64,000 nucleotides of DNA from Sorangiineae bacterium NIC37A_2. Lineage in GTDB: Bacteria; Myxococcota_A; Polyangia; Polyangiales; Polyangiaceae. Within the stretch, counting starts at the first letter, position 1; every line of letters starts with the position of its first letter. Shown here in pieces: positions 44,405 to 53,881 of this stretch. The position numbers and the translations under genes are program-made. The stretch covers positions 2,831 through 66,830 of the forward strand of contig NASX01000026.1 in the NCBI GenBank assembly GCA_002085155.1, given 5' to 3'. The notes under the pieces were generated by a model that saw only the letters and a program-made list of their open reading frames with translations, made no database searches and was not told the DNA's origin.

Positions 44405-45782
44405 GAACCCCGTTATGCCTGATCCGCGGACCGGCGCAATGCAAAGCTTCCAGCGGACGCCTGGCGGACTCGCTCCGCGCAGTCAGAGCCCTGGCCTCGT
44501 CTTGCTCTACGCGGAGAACTTCCGAGCCGTCCCGCCGGTGCTCCCTCTCCGCAAAGACCCTCAAACGATCGGACGGGACCCGAGCGTCGAGCTTCGCCTC
44601 GAAGTGCCCGCGGTGTCCCGACGCCACGCCGAAATTCGCTTTGAGCGGGGGTCTTTCATCGTGCGAGACCTGGGCTCCACGAACGGCACTTTGCTCGATG
44701 GACAGCGCATCGAAGAAGCAGTGCTCGAAGATAACAGTGAGCTCCGCATCGGTGACGCCATCTTCAAGTTCGTCGAGGAGGGTTCCGCCGAACACGCCGG
44801 GTACAGGCTCGACGGCACACTCATCCAAGGCCAAACGCGCCTCTTCCGCGGCAGAAGTCCCCTGGTCGGAGGCTTCGAAATGGACCTCATTTCCGAAGCC
44901 TTGGGTCGGGTGGCCAAGAGCCCGCTCTCGGTCCTCCTGCTCGGAGAGAGCGGCACCGGCAAGGAGGTCGCCACGCGCCTCTTGCACCAAGAGAGCGGCC
45001 GGAGTGGAGAGTTCCACGCGGTCAACTGCGCAGCACTTCCCGAGAACCTGATCGAAAGTGAGCTGTTCGGATACAAACGCGGCGCCTTCTCCGGCGCCGA
45101 TCGGGACAAACTCGGCCTATTCCAAGCCGCACACCGCGGCACGCTGCTCCTCGACGAGATCGGGGACATGCCGCTCGCAGCCCAGGCTAAGTTGCTCCGA
45201 GTTCTCCAGTCGCGGGAGGTCGTTCCGGTCGGCTCCACGAAACCGGAGCCGGTCGACGTCCGCGTCGTCGCCGCAACGCACCGCGATCTCGCCCGACTTC
45301 AGCAGGAAGGCCGGTTTCGTCCGGACCTCTTCGCGCGGCTCAATGAGTTCAGCGTCCGCCTCCCGCCGCTCCGCGAACGCAAGGAAGACGTCTACCTCTT
45401 GGTGCGGACGTTCCTCGAGCGGCATGGTCGCCCCGACCTCGAGCCCACCTTCCCGTTCATGGCCGCCCTCCTTCACTACGACTGGCCCTACAACGTGCGA
45501 GAGCTCGAGTCCGTCATCAAACGGGCCTCCGCCCTCACTCGGGGCACCGTCCTCGATGAAGGAGCCCTGCCCGAGACCATCCGCGAGGCCATTCTCGACT
45601 ACGCCCAGGCCACCCGACCGAAAAACACCGGGGACGGCCCGACCGAAGAGGAGCTCCGGCAGCTCCTCGCCGAATCCGAAGGCAACATCGCCGCCGTGGG
45701 CCGGCGGCTCGGCAAAGCCCGCATGCAGGTTCACCGCTACTTGAAGAAGTACGGCATCTCGATCACCGACTACCGGAGCTAG
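44403..45782 (+). CDS. FHA-domain sigma54-dependent transcription activator
   Basis: A 459-residue activator in which an FHA domain (about residues 50-120: [38 protein letters not shown]) takes the place of a receiver. The AAA+ domain has [11 protein letters not shown], the sigma54 loop as GAFSGA ([11 protein letters not shown]) instead of GAFTGA, and [11 protein letters not shown]. The C-terminus has a Fis-type helix-turn-helix ([20 protein letters not shown]). Phosphothreonine signalling by Ser/Thr kinases likely controls it; FHA-sigma54 regulators are typical of myxobacteria. Start may be ATG 44403, 44415 or 44439. Confidence 0.88.
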   Translation: MNPVMPDPRTGAMQSFQRTPGGLAPRSQSPGLVLLYAENFRAVPPVLPLRKDPQTIGRDPSVELRLEVPAVSRRHAEIRFERGSFIVRDLGSTNGTLLDGQRIEEAVLEDNSELRIGDAIFKFVEEGSAEHAGYRLDGTLIQGQTRLFRGRSPLVGGFEMDLISEALGRVAKSPLSVLLLGESGTGKEVATRLLHQESGRSGEFHAVNCAALPENLIESELFGYKRGAFSGADRDKLGLFQAAHRGTLLLDEIGDMPLAAQAKLLRVLQSREVVPVGSTKPEPVDVRVVAATHRDLARLQQEGRFRPDLFARLNEFSVRLPPLRERKEDVYLLVRTFLERHGRPDLEPTFPFMAALLHYDWPYNVRELESVIKRASALTRGTVLDEGALPETIREAILDYAQATRPKNTGDGPTEEELRQLLAESEGNIAAVGRRLGKARMQVHRYLKKYGISITDYRS

Positions 45783-45858
45783 CTAGAGGGGCGCCTTCAG
45801 GCCCGGCCGAGCCGTCCAAGGGGCGCGGCTCGCACTGGCTCGGACGCCCGAGCGGCCC

Positions 45859-45895
45859 CCCGGGTTGACCGGACCGGCCCACTCGCCTACCCGGG
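45859..45895. promoter_or_regulatory. Inverted repeat over a possible parC promoter
   Basis: CCCGGGT (45859-45865) and ACCCGGG (45889-45895) form a perfect 7-bp inverted repeat with a 23-base spacer. TTGACC (45865-45870) and, 17 bases on, TACCCG (45888-45893) could be a weak promoter inside it. The function is a guess. Confidence 0.3.
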
Positions 45896-45947
45896 GTGCA
45901 CGAAAACACCCGTTCAGGTTCGATCCGACCCGCGGCGTCGAACCGGA

Positions 45948-48386
45948 GTGAGACAAGAGACCTTGGCGACACGAAAGAACAGCGACGCAGATCAGGCGTC
46001 GACCCCCGGAACTGGCGGGCGCTCCCGCTCGGCGAAAGGCTCGAGCAAGGGCGTCGACCCCTTCGAGAGCGTCAATGCCGAGCCCGAGCAGCTCCAAGAG
46101 GTCACCAAGAGCCGCTATCTGAACTACGCGCTCTCCGTCATCACCAGTCGCGCGCTCCCGGACGTTCGCGACGGATTGAAGCCGGTCCAAAGGCGCATCC
46201 TCTACACGATGTGGCAGCAGCGCCTCGCGCCGCCCGCGAAACATCGCAAATGCGCCAAGGTGGTCGGTGACGTCATGGGTAACTACCACCCCCATGGCGA
46301 CTCGGCGATCTACGACGCGCTGGTTCGCCTCGCTCAGCCCTTCTCGCTCAGGCTTCCTCTGGTCGACGGCTCCGGTAACTTCGGCTCCCTCGACGGCGAC
46401 GCTGCTGCCGCCATGCGGTACACCGAGTGTCGCCTCGCGAGCGCCGCGAGCCCGCTGCTCGAAGAGCTCAACCAGGACACCGTCGCCTTTCGGCCGAACT
46501 ACGACGGCACCCGGAACGAACCCGTCGTCCTCCCGGCGCAATTCCCGAACCTCCTGATCAACGGCGCCACAGGCATCGCGGTCGGCATGGCCACGAACAT
46601 CCCGCCTCACAACCCCGAGGAGGTCTGCCAAGCCGCGATCCGCTTGCTCGACGCGCGCGTCACCGATCGAGAGCTCTCCAGCCGGGAGCTCTGCCGCACC
46701 ATCAAAGGGCCCGATTTTCCGACAGGGGGCCAACTCGTGTCCTCGCCCGAGGAGATCAAAGCGGTCTACGAGACGGGCCAAGGCTCGCTCCGCCTCCGCG
46801 GCACCCACGAGATCGGAGAAGGCACAAAAAACTCCGACCTGCTCGTCCTCACGAGCATCCCCTACGGAGTGAACAAATCGACCTTGGTCGAGCGCATCGC
46901 TGAGGTCGTCACCCAGCGCAAGATGCCGCTGCTCACGGACGTGAGGGACGTATCCGCCGACGACGTGCGCATCGAGCTCGAGCTCAAGAAGGGCGCCGAT
47001 CCTCAGAAGGTCCTCGCCTACCTCTACAAGAACACCCCGCTGCAGACGAACGTCGCGGTGAACATGACCTGCCTCGTGCCCACGGAGAACCCCGAGGTGG
47101 GCCGCCCGGAGAGGCTCGATCTCCACGCCATCCTCTGGCACTTCCTACACTTCCGCTGGGAAGTGGTGACGAAACGCCTCGAGCATGAGCTCGGCGCGCT
47201 GAATCGTCGCATCCACATTCTCGAGGGATTCGAGAAGATCTTCGACGTCCTCGATCAGGTCATCAAGCTCATTCGCGAGAGCGATGGCAAAGCCGACGCG
47301 GCTCAAAAGCTGATCAAGAAATTCTCACTCGACGCCGAGCAGGCGGACGCAATCCTCGAGCTCAAGCTCTACCGCTTGGCCAAGCTCGAGATCCTCGTCG
47401 TTCAGAAGGAACTCGCCGAAAAGCGGGCGCGAGTCCGCCAGATCCAACGCCTGCTGGGAGAGAAATCCGGGCTCGGTCGCTGGGAAATCGTGCGCAAAGA
47501 GCTGGAGGAGTCGCTCTCTGCCGTGCGCGCGGCCGGCAAGGGTCGCCGCACTCTGATCGCAGCCTCGACCGACGAGCCGGAGCTGACCGCGGAAGATCTG
47601 ATCATCGAAGAGGATGCTCACGTTCTGCTCACGGCAGACGGCTGGATCAAACGGCAACGCGAAATCAAAGATCCGAAAGCCAGTCGAATCCGCGAGGGCG
47701 ACCGCGTCCTCGCTTGTTTCGCTGGCTCGACGCATGCGACAGCCATCTTCTTCTCGAATCTCGGCACGGCCTACACGCTACGCATCGCGGATGTGCCCTC
47801 CACGACCGGCTACGGCGACCCGATCCAGAAGCTCTTCAAGCTCAAAGACGGCGAGAAGATCATCAGCGCCTACTCCCTGGATCCGCGTCTGGTCGGAGAC
47901 CTGACGCAAGAGAAGCCGAAGCACCTGGCGCTAGCGCTATCGAGTGATGGGCTCGCCGTGACCTTCGCGCTCGCTCCGTTCCTCGAACCGAGCACCAAGG
48001 CGGGGCGGCGCTATGCGAAGCTCACCGATGGCCAAGAGATCGTCTCCGCCGCGATCGGAGGCGAGAAACAGACGGTCATCGCCGTCTCCACGGGGCGCCG
48101 CGCGGTGCTCTGCAAGCTCGCGGACATCAACTTCGTCAGCGGACCCAGCAAGGGCGTCACGCTCATGAAGCTCGAGGGCGATGAGCGGGCTCTCGGAGCC
48201 GTGATCGCCCCGGGCAAGAACCAGGGGATCGTCGTCAAGACCTCCCTCGGCGGCGAGTACGAAGTGACCGAACAGAACCTCGGACTCACAGGCCGTGCTG
48301 TCCGCGGTCACGAGGTGGTGAAGCGCGGCAAGCTCGTCGAGATCGTGCCACCAGAGTTGAGCGCGCCGCCTCCCCTCGAGGCCTGA
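45948..48386 (+). CDS. parC: DNA topoisomerase IV subunit A
   Basis: A type IIA topoisomerase A subunit of 812 residues that breaks and rejoins DNA during decatenation. It shows [21 protein letters not shown], the quinolone-resistance region [17 protein letters not shown] with Ser at the key position, the catalytic Tyr in [14 protein letters not shown] near residue 157, and [23 protein letters not shown]. The C-terminal beta-propeller is present but lacks the GyrA box (QRRGGKG), which is the reason for calling ParC. parE follows after 34 bp. The GTG at 45948 has no clear ribosome binding site; TTG 45963 is possible. Confidence 0.9.
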   Translation: MRQETLATRKNSDADQASTPGTGGRSRSAKGSSKGVDPFESVNAEPEQLQEVTKSRYLNYALSVITSRALPDVRDGLKPVQRRILYTMWQQRLAPPAKHRKCAKVVGDVMGNYHPHGDSAIYDALVRLAQPFSLRLPLVDGSGNFGSLDGDAAAAMRYTECRLASAASPLLEELNQDTVAFRPNYDGTRNEPVVLPAQFPNLLINGATGIAVGMATNIPPHNPEEVCQAAIRLLDARVTDRELSSRELCRTIKGPDFPTGGQLVSSPEEIKAVYETGQGSLRLRGTHEIGEGTKNSDLLVLTSIPYGVNKSTLVERIAEVVTQRKMPLLTDVRDVSADDVRIELELKKGADPQKVLAYLYKNTPLQTNVAVNMTCLVPTENPEVGRPERLDLHAILWHFLHFRWEVVTKRLEHELGALNRRIHILEGFEKIFDVLDQVIKLIRESDGKADAAQKLIKKFSLDAEQADAILELKLYRLAKLEILVVQKELAEKRARVRQIQRLLGEKSGLGRWEIVRKELEESLSAVRAAGKGRRTLIAASTDEPELTAEDLIIEEDAHVLLTADGWIKRQREIKDPKASRIREGDRVLACFAGSTHATAIFFSNLGTAYTLRIADVPSTTGYGDPIQKLFKLKDGEKIISAYSLDPRLVGDLTQEKPKHLALALSSDGLAVTFALAPFLEPSTKAGRRYAKLTDGQEIVSAAIGGEKQTVIAVSTGRRAVLCKLADINFVSGPSKGVTLMKLEGDERALGAVIAPGKNQGIVVKTSLGGEYEVTEQNLGLTGRAVRGHEVVKRGKLVEIVPPELSAPPPLEA

Positions 48387-48420
48387 TCAAGAGCGGCTCG
48401 AACATTTTTCGGAGTAGAAC

Positions 48421-50352
48421 ATGAGCTCGAAGAAGACCGACGCGAAAGGCGGAGAGTACAGCGCCAAGGACATTACGATCCTCGAGGGCCTCGATCCCGT
48501 CCGTAAGCGCCCTGGCATGTATATCGGAGGGGTCGGCAGCCAAGGACTGCATCACCTCGTCTGGGAAATTCTCGACAACTCGATCGACGAGGCGATGAAC
48601 GGTCACGCGACCGAAATCCGCGTGACGTTGCACGCCGATGGCCGCTCGGTCACCGTCGAAGACAACGGGCGCGGGATCCCCGTCGATGTGCACCCGAAGC
48701 TCAAGCGCACCGCGCTCGAGATCATCTTCACGACGCTCCACGCGGGCGGCAAGTTCGAAGGTCAGAACTACAAGACCTCGGGCGGCCTGCACGGCGTCGG
48801 CGCCAGCGTCGTCAACGCGCTCTCCACCAAGCTCAGGGCGAGGGTGAAGCGAGACGGCAGCGAATGGGGCCTAGATTTCACGCGCGGCGTCCCGGACGGT
48901 CCCGTGAAGAAAATCGGCCCCGCCAAAGGCACCGGCACCACGGTCTTCTTCAGCCCCGATCCCACCATCTTCCCGCGCACGGAGTTCAACCCCGAGACGA
49001 TCACGAGCCGTCTCGAGGTCGCGACCTTTTTGCACAAGGGTCTCAAGATCGAGTTCGTTGACGAAGTGCAGAACCGTCGCGAGACGTTCTTACACAAGAA
49101 CGGCATCGGCGATTACGTCCTCCGGCTGCAGAAAGATCGCAACGCCAAGGCCGCGCACGAATCTTTCTTCTTCCTTGAAAAGGACGGCGAAGTCGGCATC
49201 CAATGCGCTCTGCTTTGGACGGAGTCGACGGACGAATACGTCAAGAGCTTCGTCAACGGCATCCCCACCGCCTCGGGCGGAACCCACGAAAATGGCTTCC
49301 GTGCCGCGCTCGGGAAGGCCGTGCGCAACTACATGGAGACCCACAAGCTCACCCCACGCGGACTCACCATCGCCGCCGAGGATATCCGCGAGGGTTTGGT
49401 CGCCGTTCTCAGCATCTTCATCCCTGATCCGCAGTTCCAGGGGCAGACCAAAGACAAGCTCAATAACCCCGAAGCTCAGAGCGTGGTCGACAACGCAGTG
49501 CGTGCCACCCTCGAAAACTGGCTCCACAATAACCGCACGATCGCTGAACAGATCGTCGGGCGCATCATTCTCTCGGCCCGCGCCCGCGAGGCCTCTCGAG
49601 CAGCCTCCGCTTCCATCACCCGCAAATCACTCACCGGCGCTCGTCTGACTCTGCCCGGTAAGTTGAGCGACTGCACCCAGACCGATCGCACCAATACCGA
49701 GCTCTTCATCGTCGAGGGTGACTCGGCAGGCGGCAGCGCCAAGCAGGGGCGCGACCGAACGCGCCAGGCCATCCTCCCGCTCCGCGGTAAGGTGCTCAAC
49801 ACAGAGAGTCTCTCGCTCGGCAAAGTGCTCGAAAATCGCGAGATCGCTGACCTGATCACCGCCCTCGGCACCGGCATCGGGCCGAGCTTCGATATCTCGA
49901 AGCTCCGCTACTCGCGCGTGGTGCTCCTCGCTGATGCGGACTCGGACGGTCATCACATCACGACGCTCCTCCTCACGTTCTTCTACCGGCACATGCCCGA
50001 GCTCATCAAACAGGGGCGCGTCTACCTCGCGGTGCCGCCCCTCTATCGCATCGACATCGGCAATGACACCTACTGGGCCGCGGATGACCAAGTCCGAGAC
50101 GCGATCCTGAAGGAGAAGAAGCCTGATTCGAAGAACGTCGAGATCACCCGCTTCAAAGGTCTCGGCGAGATGATGCCCAAGGTTCTCTGGGACACGACCC
50201 TGAACCCGCGCACCCGACGCCTGATCCGGGTCGACCTCGACGATGGCCTCGAAGCCGATCGGGTCATCGCCGATCTCATGGGCAAAGACGCCTCAGCCCG
50301 GTTCCAGTTCATCATGGAGCACGCGGAGCGGGCCGAGGCGCTGGATGTCTGA
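48421..50352 (+). CDS. parE: DNA topoisomerase IV subunit B
   Basis: The ATPase partner of ParC, 643 residues. The GHKL ATPase domain shows RKRPGMYIGG, EILDNSIDEAMNG with the catalytic Glu, VEDNGRGIPVD and GLHGVGASVVNALS. The TOPRIM domain has IVEGDSAGGSAKQGRDR and the metal-binding DADSDGHHI. Length fits ParE and short GyrB; the adjacency to parC and the separate gyrA favour ParE, but automatic tools may call it GyrB. ATG 48421 has GGAG 7 bases before it. The bamA gene follows. Confidence 0.9.
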   Translation: MSSKKTDAKGGEYSAKDITILEGLDPVRKRPGMYIGGVGSQGLHHLVWEILDNSIDEAMNGHATEIRVTLHADGRSVTVEDNGRGIPVDVHPKLKRTALEIIFTTLHAGGKFEGQNYKTSGGLHGVGASVVNALSTKLRARVKRDGSEWGLDFTRGVPDGPVKKIGPAKGTGTTVFFSPDPTIFPRTEFNPETITSRLEVATFLHKGLKIEFVDEVQNRRETFLHKNGIGDYVLRLQKDRNAKAAHESFFFLEKDGEVGIQCALLWTESTDEYVKSFVNGIPTASGGTHENGFRAALGKAVRNYMETHKLTPRGLTIAAEDIREGLVAVLSIFIPDPQFQGQTKDKLNNPEAQSVVDNAVRATLENWLHNNRTIAEQIVGRIILSARAREASRAASASITRKSLTGARLTLPGKLSDCTQTDRTNTELFIVEGDSAGGSAKQGRDRTRQAILPLRGKVLNTESLSLGKVLENREIADLITALGTGIGPSFDISKLRYSRVVLLADADSDGHHITTLLLTFFYRHMPELIKQGRVYLAVPPLYRIDIGNDTYWAADDQVRDAILKEKKPDSKNVEITRFKGLGEMMPKVLWDTTLNPRTRRLIRVDLDDGLEADRVIADLMGKDASARFQFIMEHAERAEALDV

Positions 50353-50509
50353 GGCCGAAACGCCCCAAGCTCCCGCCTCCCGGTTTTTCCGCCGGACGGA
50401 CGCCAAAGGACGCGCGCGCTCTCTGCTACCCGCCCCTAGGAGCGCCCCACGCTTGAGAGAGCGCGGACCTTGGGCTAACGCGCTCCCTCCGACAGCGCCC
50501 AGAGAGCCC

Positions 50510-53185
50510 ATGTTGAAGCCCCTTTCCCGAGATCAGACCCGCCGCGAAAGTGCGCCTCTGGCGAAGCTCGGCCGCGTCCTCCGGGTTTTCACGCTCGTGA
50601 CGGGGCTCTGTCTCCCGAAAGCTTTCGCGCAGACGGGAGCAGACGCGGCGGAACAGGCAACCAAAGCTGCGCCCGAGCAGGACGAAGTCCCGCCCCTCAC
50701 AGGCGGCGCTCCTGAACCTCAGGTCGAGGCGGAAGCAGACCCCAGCGACGCAGAGCCGGAAGCAGACCCCGGCGACGCAGAGCCGGAAGCACCACGGGTC
50801 GAAATCCCGCCGACGGACCTCGAGGCAGCCGAAGGGCTCGTCATCCAGGCCGTCGAGATCACCGGCCTCCGCCGCGTCTCGCCGGAAGACGTCGGCACCT
50901 ACCTCAAGAGCAAGGCCGGCTCTCAGCTCGACCCGGACGTGCTGCGCCGTGACGTCAAAGAGCTCTGGCGATCAGGCTTTTTCGACGACATCGAGGTCGA
51001 CCTGCGTCGGCTCAGCGATCGCGTGATGCTCCGTTTCCACGTCAAGGAGCGCGCCACGGTCCGCGTCGTCGAGTTCGAAGGGAACAAGGAGATCAAAGGG
51101 GACGATCTCGCCGAGGCCATCGAGGTCAAGAAGGACTCGGTGCTCAATCGCCCCGCGCTCCGCCGAGCGATCCAGAAGATCCGCGACAAGTATGCGGAAA
51201 AGGGCTACTTTCTCGCCGAAGCCACGAGCGAGGTGATCGCTGAAAAAGACAATCAGGTCACCGTCCGCTTCACGATCACCGAGAACGCGGAGGTGAGCGT
51301 CAAGCGCGTCACCTTCATCGGCAACGAGAGCATCTCGACCGATGAGCTTCGGGGCGTCATGTTCACCGGAAACCCCGGGCTCCTCTCCTTCGGCGCGGGC
51401 GGTCCTTTCCGCCAAGACGCGTTCGAGCGCGACATCGCGATGATCAGCGCGATGTATTACGACCGTGGGTTCTTGCAGGTGAGCGTCAACACGCCGCGCA
51501 TCATGCTGACTCCGGACAAGAGCGGCATCGAGGTGTCCATCACCATCAACGAGGGGCCCCGCTTCAAGATCCGCCAGCTGCGCGTGTTCGAGCAGGCTCC
51601 GGATGGCAGCGAAGAGCCGAATCCTTTGCTCAACCACCGCGCGATGCGCTCGATGATCCGCGCGGAGTCCGGCGACTACTTCAACCGCGCCGCGCTGCTC
51701 GACGATCTCTCGCACATTCGCAGCATTTACCGCGACAAGGGCTACGCAAACGTCAGCGCAGAACCGCGCCCGATGGTCGATCCGGACACGCTCGAGGTCG
51801 ACCTCATCGTGCCGATCGCGCGCGGCCCGCTCGTCTACATCGAACGCATCGAGATCCGCGGCAACACCAAGACCCGCGACAAGGTCCTCAGGCGCGAGTT
51901 CGAGATCGCGGAAGGCGACAAGTACTCCGAGACCAGCATCGAGCGCTCCAAAAGGCGCGTCACGGCCCTCGGTTTCTTCGAGCGCGTCGATCTCTCCACC
52001 GAGCAAGGCTCGACGCCCGACCGCCTGGTCATCTACGTCGACGTCACCGAAAAACCGACGGGTACGTTCCAGGTCGGCGCGGGGTTCTCGAGCATCGAGA
52101 GCTTCCTCGCGAGCGCCCAAGTCCAGCAGGCCAACCTGTTCGGCAACGGCCAGAACCTCGCGCTCATGGCGCAGATCTCAGGCATCCGACGCCAGGTGAG
52201 CTTGCGGCTGATCGAGCCCTACTTCCTCGACAGCAAGTTCAGCCTGAGCGCCAGCGTCTTTGACACCCTGCAGAGTTACATCGACTTCCGTCAGCGGAGC
52301 CAAGGTGGAAACTTCACGCTCGGCTACCCGCTCATCAACCCCGAAGTCGCAGTCTCCCTCAGCTACAACCTGACCTACGACCAGGCCGACACCCAACCGG
52401 GCAACTCGTTCCTCTTCGTGGGCTCTCAGGCGAGAATCAGCGCGTTCTCTCAGCTGCCGCTGGCGAACCTCTTCAACGCCGGCATCACCTCCAGCATCCG
52501 CCCAGCGATCACCTTCGACAATCGGGACAACCGCCTGTTCCCGACCTCGGGCGTCTACCTGAACTACGGCGTTGAGTGGGCGCTCAAGGAGTTCGGCTCC
52601 CAGAACCAATACGTCCGGCACCGTTACACCGGTCGCTTTTACGTCCCGGTCTGGAAAGGAATCGTCCTCAAGCTCAACACCGAGGCGGGCCTCGTGACCA
52701 GCCCGAGCCGCGAAGGCGTACCGATCTTCGCGCGCTTCTTCCTCGGGGGCATCCAGGACGTACGCGGCTTCTACTTCCGAAGCCTCGGCCCGCGCATGCC
52801 GCTCACGGAGACGACCGACCCGAATAGCGCCCCTTACGCCAACGGCGCGCGCATCGGCGGTAACCTCATGTACTACCAGAACCTCGAGCTCGAGTTCCCG
52901 CTGTTTGAGGCGGTCGGGCTCAAGGGGGTCGTGTTCACCGATCTCGGCAACGCCTGGAACCTCGAGGGGAACTACTGTGACGCGGCCGGCGGAGCCACCC
53001 GCTACATGGAGGTGAGCCCCTGTTTTACCGCAGAGTCACTCCTGCATATGCGCACATCATGGGGCTTTGGGTTCCGCTGGTTCTCGCCGATGGGTCCGCT
53101 GCGCTTCGAGTGGGGCTTCCCCTTCGCACCGCTCCCCTTCGAAGAGAAGATGCGCTTCGAGTTCACCATCGGAAACTTCTTCTGA
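50510..53185 (+). CDS. bamA: Outer membrane assembly protein BamA
   Basis: The Omp85 core of the beta-barrel assembly machine, 891 residues. A signal peptide ends at CLPKAFAQ near residue 43. A Pro/Glu/Asp-rich linker of about 65 residues follows. Five POTRA domains can be traced (for example QAVEITGLRRVSPEDVGTYL, VVEFEGNKEIKGDDLAEAI, VKRVTFIGNESISTDELRG, IERIEIRGNTKTRDKVLRRE), then the barrel with the conserved QDVRGF and the C-terminal aromatic end FTIGNFF. ATG 50510 is chosen; an in-frame ATG at 50345 would overlap parE and give an unlikely start. Outer membrane. Confidence 0.92.
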   Translation: MLKPLSRDQTRRESAPLAKLGRVLRVFTLVTGLCLPKAFAQTGADAAEQATKAAPEQDEVPPLTGGAPEPQVEAEADPSDAEPEADPGDAEPEAPRVEIPPTDLEAAEGLVIQAVEITGLRRVSPEDVGTYLKSKAGSQLDPDVLRRDVKELWRSGFFDDIEVDLRRLSDRVMLRFHVKERATVRVVEFEGNKEIKGDDLAEAIEVKKDSVLNRPALRRAIQKIRDKYAEKGYFLAEATSEVIAEKDNQVTVRFTITENAEVSVKRVTFIGNESISTDELRGVMFTGNPGLLSFGAGGPFRQDAFERDIAMISAMYYDRGFLQVSVNTPRIMLTPDKSGIEVSITINEGPRFKIRQLRVFEQAPDGSEEPNPLLNHRAMRSMIRAESGDYFNRAALLDDLSHIRSIYRDKGYANVSAEPRPMVDPDTLEVDLIVPIARGPLVYIERIEIRGNTKTRDKVLRREFEIAEGDKYSETSIERSKRRVTALGFFERVDLSTEQGSTPDRLVIYVDVTEKPTGTFQVGAGFSSIESFLASAQVQQANLFGNGQNLALMAQISGIRRQVSLRLIEPYFLDSKFSLSASVFDTLQSYIDFRQRSQGGNFTLGYPLINPEVAVSLSYNLTYDQADTQPGNSFLFVGSQARISAFSQLPLANLFNAGITSSIRPAITFDNRDNRLFPTSGVYLNYGVEWALKEFGSQNQYVRHRYTGRFYVPVWKGIVLKLNTEAGLVTSPSREGVPIFARFFLGGIQDVRGFYFRSLGPRMPLTETTDPNSAPYANGARIGGNLMYYQNLELEFPLFEAVGLKGVVFTDLGNAWNLEGNYCDAAGGATRYMEVSPCFTAESLLHMRTSWGFGFRWFSPMGPLRFEWGFPFAPLPFEEKMRFEFTIGNFF
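50735..50788 (+). repeat. 27-bp tandem repeat in the bamA linker
   Basis: Two copies of a 27-base unit (50735-50761 and 50762-50788), differing at one base, encode repeated ADPxDAEPE in the acidic linker before the first POTRA domain. Confidence 0.7.
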
Positions 53186-53284
53186 GGCGGCAGCCTGAGC
53201 GGCCCCTATGCGGCGCTTTTTCGAACGGGCGCCGGACCTCCCGCCCCGATTGAGCTATGATGGAGTGTGGGTGAGGCCAGAGGC

Positions 53285-53695
53285 GTGACGAATCAGGGAG
53301 ACGACAGCGGGCCTCCGACGCTCGTCGAAGGAGAGGCGCCGGAGCGGCCCAGAGCGGCTCCGAAGGAGAACACAGCCCCGAAGAAGAGTGAGGTGAGCGA
53401 GGAGCCCACGTCGCGTATCGTCGCGGAAGGTTCGCCCCGCCCCCAGCCCGAAGTGGACGTGATCCCCTTCAAGGACAGCGACACACACACCCAGCCGTCT
53501 CTTTCGGCCCTCTCCGATCGACCACCGCAGTCCCTCGACATCCGCCGCATGTGGAGGATCGAGGAGCAGTTCGACAAACACGACGCGCGCATCCGGCTGC
53601 TCGAAAAGGAGCTGACCAAGACGCGAATGCTCGCAGTTTTCGCCCTCGTTCTGATCGGGCTCTTCGCGCTCGTCTGGCTCGTGCGAGGGGCCTAA
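53285..53695 (+). CDS. Tail-anchored-like membrane protein, 136 aa
   Basis: A short protein with a disordered, Pro/Glu/Ser-rich first 90 residues, a charged helix (WRIEEQFDKHDARIRLLEKE) and a single C-terminal membrane helix (MLAVFALVLIGLFALVWLV) ending RGA. GTG 53285 is chosen since GAGG stands 8 bases before it; GTG 53267 is possible. The layout suggests a cytoplasmic N-terminus. It is between bamA and gyrA. Unknown family; low-complexity content makes homology search hard. Confidence 0.55.
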   Translation: MTNQGDDSGPPTLVEGEAPERPRAAPKENTAPKKSEVSEEPTSRIVAEGSPRPQPEVDVIPFKDSDTHTQPSLSALSDRPPQSLDIRRMWRIEEQFDKHDARIRLLEKELTKTRMLAVFALVLIGLFALVWLVRGA

Positions 53696-53802
53696 AGAGC
53701 CCTTTTCGCGCAAGATCGGCGCGAAAATTTCCGCTCGCAAAGCCCGGCCAGGCGCGCCCCAGTCAGGCGCTGAAATTGCGGGCGTATCTGTCCGGAATTA
53801 CT

Positions 53803-53808
53803 GATAAT
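53803..53808 (+). promoter_or_regulatory. Possible -10 element upstream of gyrA
   Basis: GATAAT (53803-53808) lies in an AT-rich spot before gyrA. No good -35 is found at 16-18 bases, so this is weak. The AGGAG at 53823-53827 would serve TTG 53837, 9 bases on. Confidence 0.25.
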
Positions 53809-53881
53809 TTTTCTACATCAACAGGAGCAAAAGAGCTTGTCTCTTGGCCTCTGCTCCGGTACGGCCGAAGTCACCATTTCC

